DNA from: DASRIA01 sp963816975
GTDB lineage: Bacteria > Actinomycetota > Thermoleophilia > Solirubrobacterales > JBBDJG01
NCBI GenBank assembly: GCA_963816975.1
Contig: CAWFMD010000003.1
Coordinates: 310,001 to 374,000 of the forward strand
Length of the DNA: 64,000 nucleotides
Direction: 5' to 3'
The notes beneath the pieces were generated by a model that saw nothing but the letters and a program-made list of their open reading frames with translations, ran no database searches and had not been told where the DNA came from. Positions 60,401-64,000 of this stretch are shown piece after piece. Each line of letters opens with the position of its first letter. Within the stretch, counting starts at the first letter, position 1. The position numbers were made by a program, and so were the translations under genes.

Positions 60401-62761
60401 GTCGACACCCTCCCGGCCACCGCGACGTTCGTCTCCGCCACCCCGTCGCAGGGCGGCTGCACGCACGCCAGCGGCACGGTCACCTGCGGCCTCGGCACGA
60501 TCGCCGACCAGGGCAGCGCGAGCGTCGAGATCAAGGTCACCCCACAGGAGGGCGGCACGATCACGAACGAGGCGAGCGTCTCGGCCGACGAGGGCGACCC
60601 GACCGCCGCGAACAACTCGGCCGACACGCAGACCACGGTGGACCCGGCCGCGGACCTCGAGCTGAGCAAGGCGGACTCCCCCGACCCGGTGCTGGCCGGC
60701 GAGGTGCTCACCTACGCGCTCACCGTCCACAACGCCGGGCCGTCCAGCGCAGCGGCGGTCCAGCTCAGTGACACGCTGCCGGGCGGCGTGACGTTCGACT
60801 CGGCGACGGCCTCGCAGGGCACCTGCTCGGAGTCGCTCGGCATCGTCGACTGCTCGCTCGGCACGATCGCGAACGGCGCCACCGTCAACGTCTCGATCAA
60901 CGTCAGGCCACAGAGCCCCGGCACGATCACGAACCAGGCAAGCGTCGGCTCGCTCGCCCTGGACACGGATGCGGCCGACAACAACGCCGAGGCGGAGACG
61001 ACCGTCGATCCGGCGGCGGACCTCTCGCTGACCAAGTCCGGCTCGCCCGACCCGGTGCGCGTCGGCGATCAGCTCACCTACACGCTGGCGGTCCACAACG
61101 CCGGTCCGCAGACCGCCACGGGCGTGACGCTCAGCGACACCCTTCCGGGCGGGGTCACGTTCGACTCCGCCACGCCCACCCAGGGCACGTGCAGCGAGAC
61201 GAGCGGCGAGGTCGACTGCGCGCTCGGCGACATCGCCAGCGGTGGCGACGCGAGCGTCGAGATCCAGGTCACCCCGCAGACCGCGGGCACGATCACCAAC
61301 CAGGCGAGCGTCTCCTCAGAGCTGGCCGACCCCGACTCCGGCGACGCGTCAGCGAGCGCCGAGACGACCGTCGATCCGGTCGCCGACCTATCGCTGACCA
61401 AGGCGGACGCGCCCGACCCCGTGTCGGCTGACCAGCTGCTGACCTACTCGCTGTCGATCCACAACGCCGGGCCTTCGGAGGCCACGGGCGTGACGCTCAG
61501 CGACACCCTTCCGGGCGGGGTCACGTTCGACTCCGCCACGCCCACCCAGGGCACGTGCAGCGAGGCGATCGGCATCGTGACCTGCGCCCTCGGAACCCTT
61601 GCCGACGAGGGGAGCGCGAGCGTCGAGATCAAGGTGCGGCCGCAAAGCGCCGGGACGATCACCAACGAGGCGCTCGTGACCTCGAACGCGCACGACCCGG
61701 CGACCGCGAACAACTCCGCGAGCGCCACGACGACCGTGGACCGGGTCGCCGACCTGTCGCTCTCGAAGACCGACTCGCCTGATCCCGCGGTGGCCGGCGA
61801 GCAGGTCACATACACGCTCACCGCGCACAACGCCGGCCCGTCCAACGCGACCGCGACGAGCGTCACCGACACATTGCCGGCGGGCGTCACCTACGAGTCG
61901 GCGACACCGTCGCAGGGAACGTGCACTCAGGCGGCCGGCACGGTCAGCTGCGGCCTGGGTACGCTCACCAACGGCTCCAACGCGACCATCACGATCAAGA
62001 TCAGGCCGACCGGAGCCGGCACGCTCACGAACCAGGCGAGCATCACCTCCGATGCCGGCGATCCGAACACTGGCGACAACAGCGCGAGCGCGGTGACGAC
62101 CGTCAGCGCGGCCGCCGGCTACCCGCGGCCGAAGGGCGCGACGCCGGTGCGCGTGACCCTCGTCCCCGCCTATGCAGCCTGCACCGCGCCGAACGCGATC
62201 CACGGGCCGCCCCTCGACAGCCCCTCGTGCAAGCCTCCGGCGAGAACCTCGTCCTACCTGACGGTCGGGACCCCGGACGTGAACGGCGCCGCGGTCAACT
62301 TCACAGGCTTTGTACGGCTCAGCACCGTCATCCACGCCGCGCCCACCCCCAACGACGTGGCCATCACCGCGAACACGACCGACGTGCGATGCGGCGTCGG
62401 GGTGAGCACCTGCGGCAACGCAAACCAGTTCTCCGGGGCGGACTATTCGGGTGAGCTGCAGATCGAGCTTCCCGTGCGGATCACCGACCGGCTCAACGGC
62501 ACCGGCGGCGGCCTGCCGGGAACCGTCCAGGACACCTCCGTGTTCCTGCCGGTGGCCTGCACCCAGTCCTCGAACAACCAGACGGGATCGACCTGCTCGG
62601 TGAGCACCACGGCCAACGCCCTGATCCCCGGCTCGGTGCAGTCAGGGAACCGCGCAATCTGGGCGCTCAAGGGGCTGCGGGTGCGCGACGGCGGTCCCGA
62701 CGGCCTCGCCTCCACCGCCGACAACGGCATCTTCGCGACCGAGGGAATCTTCGTCCCGTGA
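54457..62761 (+). CDS. Giant secreted protein: metallophosphatase + 17 DUF11 repeats + C-terminal domain (three frameshifts)
   Basis: An 8.3-kb gene for a ~2,767-residue exported protein. TTG 54457 has GGGAG six bases upstream; the nearby ATG 54472 lacks a spaced ribosome site. After the signal peptide an FN3-like segment precedes a purple-acid-phosphatase-type domain with all metal motifs: GDWG (Asp151), GDN (182-184), GNHD (227-230), WHYPF and GHSH (373-376). From 55891 seventeen DUF11 repeats of 122 residues (366 bp) follow, each starting like LSLTKTDSPDPV and containing TDTLPAG, to about 62112. A ~215-residue C-terminal domain with four or more Cys ends at 62761. Single-base shifts at about 57290 (+1), 57751 (-1) and 58762-58764 (+1) break the frame; each is at a short run and likely an indel. 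Probably a long cell-surface stalk displaying a phosphatase. Confidence 0.85.
55891..62112 (+). repeat. 17 tandem 366-bp DUF11-encoding repeats
   Basis: Coding repeats begin near 55891, 56257, 56623, 56989, 57356, 57721, 58087, 58456, 58822, 59188, 59554, 59920, 60286, 60652, 61018, 61384 and 61750. Unit length is constant at 122 codons. Neighbouring units share long near-identical DNA blocks (for example around 61122 and 61488), so recombination between units could change the stalk length, and assembly errors are likely here. Confidence 0.85.
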
Positions 62762-62917
62762 TGCGGCGCGCCGTGCTTCGGACGGCCGGCCCCGATCGGT
62801 CCGCGCTGCGGATGGCCTGAGCCGTCCGGCGCCCGCGACGCGCGCCGGTTCACTGAGCGCGTTGGGGTGCAGGGAGCCTGGGACGCCCCTGAGCTCGTGC
62901 TCGGGGCCGCGGATAGC

Positions 62918-63720
62918 ATGGCGCCGATGCACGACGACCCACCGTCGGGCCCGCGGCTTCCAGCGCATCCCCAGCTGCGCGACATCGCGCTGGCGATGGA
63001 GCGCGCGGGCATGGCCGGCGAGATCCTGGACGCGAGCTTCCGGACCGTGTACTTCAGCAGCGAGGCGGCTCGCATCATGGCGCTCTCCACCGACGAGTGG
63101 GGCCGCATGTACGGCAGGTCGCTGATCGTGCGGAGCCTCCGGGAAGACGCCGACATCGTGAGGGTCACCGACGACAGCGGCGCTGCGTGGCTGCGACACA
63201 ACGTTCCGATCATGCGCCGGTGGCTGAAACCCGGCGAGGTCCGGATCAACGATGACGCCGGGCGGTTCGTCGGCGTTCTCCATCTGACCCGTGGCGCAAT
63301 TCCGGAAAGCTTGCTGCAACGTCTGGGCCGGGGAGACCCAAGGTTGTTCGCTCGGATGGAGCGCGTCAGCGAGCCCGAACGGACCTGATCGACTCATCGG
63401 TGATCGCCCGGGACGGCATCGTCGGCAAGCACGCTGGGGACGGTGGATCGGCGCTCTTCCTGGCGGCCGACTTCGAGGACTCGGAGTCCGCCGCCGCCCG
63501 CGCGACGATCGAGGCAGCCAGGGCGATCCGTGACGGCGCAGAAGGCTTCGGGCCGGATGAGATCTCGGCGAGGCTCAACATCGGACTGCACTGGGGTGCG
63601 ACGCTGATGGTCGGTCAGGTCGCCACCGGCGGGCGCCTGGAGGTGACCGCCCTGGGGCTCGAAGGCGCCAGCGAGACGGCGATCCGCGACGCAGGAGCGA
63701 TCCCGGTCGCCTCGATCTGA
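62918..63720 (+). pseudogene. PAS-like sensor fused to a class III nucleotide cyclase, internally deleted
   Basis: Residues from ATG 62918 give a PAS-like sensor (LRDIALAMERAGMAGEILDA, FRTVYFSSEAARIMALS) to a stop at 63388. In the next frame the cyclase domain resumes: DLIDSSVIARDGIVGKHAGD, GLHWGATLMVGQVATGGRLE, VTALG, then directly ASETAIRDAGAIPVASI and stop at 63720. I recall intact relatives from Solirubrobacterales: they carry a further ~50 residues before DLIDSSVIARDG (including the metal-binding Asp) and ~45 residues after VTALG (with the D-x-N...R catalytic set). Both are missing here. So two deletions plus a frame change, and no cAMP synthesis expected. Confidence 0.65.
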
Positions 63721-63802
63721 AGTCCAGGTTCGACCAGGACGACGCGCGGAGGCCGCTTGACCGCGCGCGAGGGCCAAAGGTTTGGGGGTGCGGCGATGCG
63801 GT

Positions 63803-63866
63803 TAACGCCTTCGTAACGTCCACGTAACGGTCTGCTGACGGACCTGACGCCTGTCAGCGGTACCCT
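63803..63866 (+). promoter_or_regulatory. Promoter with four 11-bp-spaced direct repeats
   Basis: TAACG occurs at 63803, 63814 and 63825 and TGACG at 63836, each exactly 11 bp apart, one helical turn. Eleven-bp direct repeats are the classical layout for OmpR/PhoB-family regulators. A TACCCT -10-like hexamer is at 63861-63866, 35 bp before the ATG at 63901; a CTGAC-GCCT-GTCAG palindrome (63844-63857) overlaps the -35 zone. Consistent with an activator site; the regulator is unknown. Confidence 0.6.
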
Positions 63867-63900
63867 GTGCGTCGACTCAAGCTGGTTTTCGATCCCGCCG

Positions 63901-64000
63901 ATGAGCACCGAGGAGGCGGTAGGCCGGCAGCCGGCCGGCTGGCAAGCATTGCTCCACCACTTGCCCGACATGAACCGATGGCGCTCGATCGTGCCTCCGC
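63901..64000 (+). CDS. Start of a gene cut by the window edge
   Basis: ATG 63901 opens a frame reading MSTEEAVGRQPAGWQALLHH and on to the window end (33 residues). It lies 35 bp after the TACCCT hexamer and the four-repeat operator, which supports it as a real start; no strong ribosome site is seen. Too short to assign a family. Confidence 0.4.
   Translation, partial: MSTEEAVGRQPAGWQALLHHLPDMNRWRSIVPP

Noticed and set aside
55891..62112. Tandem array as a CRISPR or satellite
   Set aside because: The 366-bp periodicity is exactly 122 codons and encodes DUF11 domains.
1..64000. tRNA, rRNA, IS element, prophage or integrase attachment sites
   Set aside because: No tRNA-like T-loop/cloverleaf, transposase, integrase or flanking direct repeats were seen on either strand.

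Overview
This window is high-GC, densely packed bacterial DNA. The best fit is a soil-type actinobacterium of the Thermoleophilia/Solirubrobacterales kind. This is inferred from three wax-ester-synthase/DGAT paralogues, frequent GTGA/TGATG start-stop overlaps, YrbE-type lipid permeases, a PucR regulator, several secreted or lipoprotein families I associate with that group, and a TetR protein with a C-terminal extension I also associate with it. I see no rRNA, tRNA, CRISPR array, insertion sequence or prophage.

Layout. 1-4.1 kb: a leftward tetR - yrbE - yrbE - WS/DGAT operon (lipid handling). 4.1-9.5 kb: phosphoglucose isomerase coupled to an MDR-type NADPH oxidoreductase, then an acyl-CoA-dehydrogenase-like flavoprotein, a zf-UBP protein and an SDR. 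9.5-12.6 kb: an efflux operon (DHA2 MFS plus an ABC-2 ATPase/permease). 12.8-17.2 kb: a PucR regulator divergent from a second WS/DGAT, then a CPA1 antiporter. 17.2-19.2 kb: a crotonase and a frameshift-riddled acyl-CoA dehydrogenase. 19.3-23.2 kb: a kinase remnant, an MFS gene whose 3' end covers secG antisense, a Cys-type ccmE and a third WS/DGAT. 23.3-26.1 kb: a hairpin repeat, a coiled-coil protein with a nuclease-like fold, a lipoprotein and small proteins. 26.2-37.3 kb: a GGDEF-EAL protein, a secreted subtilase with an RSRWS tail, a gluconolactonase-like protein, a secreted hydrolase, a secreted repeat protein and a ring-cleaving dioxygenase.

37.3-46.5 kb is a metal-type efflux module: two CusA/CzcA-like RND pumps around a very small adaptor lipoprotein, divergent from an OmpR-type two-component system, with perfect inverted repeats in the shared regulatory region. 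46.6-47.9 kb is a broken streptogramin-lyase-like gene. 48.4-54.3 kb is a MacAB-type ABC efflux operon whose adaptor carries a peptidoglycan-binding domain, followed by two lipoproteins. 54.5-62.8 kb is one giant secreted protein: a metallophosphatase followed by 17 DUF11 repeats and a C-terminal domain. 62.9-63.7 kb is a damaged adenylate/guanylate-cyclase-like gene. The window ends in a promoter with four 11-bp-spaced repeats ahead of a partial gene.

A theme across the window is single-base frame changes, mostly at short G/C runs, inside genes that otherwise look intact (near 2505, 34804, 57290, 57751, 58763). There are also dense clusters at 18.0-19.2 and 46.6-47.9 kb. The isolated ones look like assembly or sequencing indels; the dense clusters could be indels or real decay. 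The most distinctive systems are the two monoderm-style efflux machines, the giant phosphatase-DUF11 surface protein, the RSRWS-tailed protease, the hairpin repeat family and the TetR fusion.
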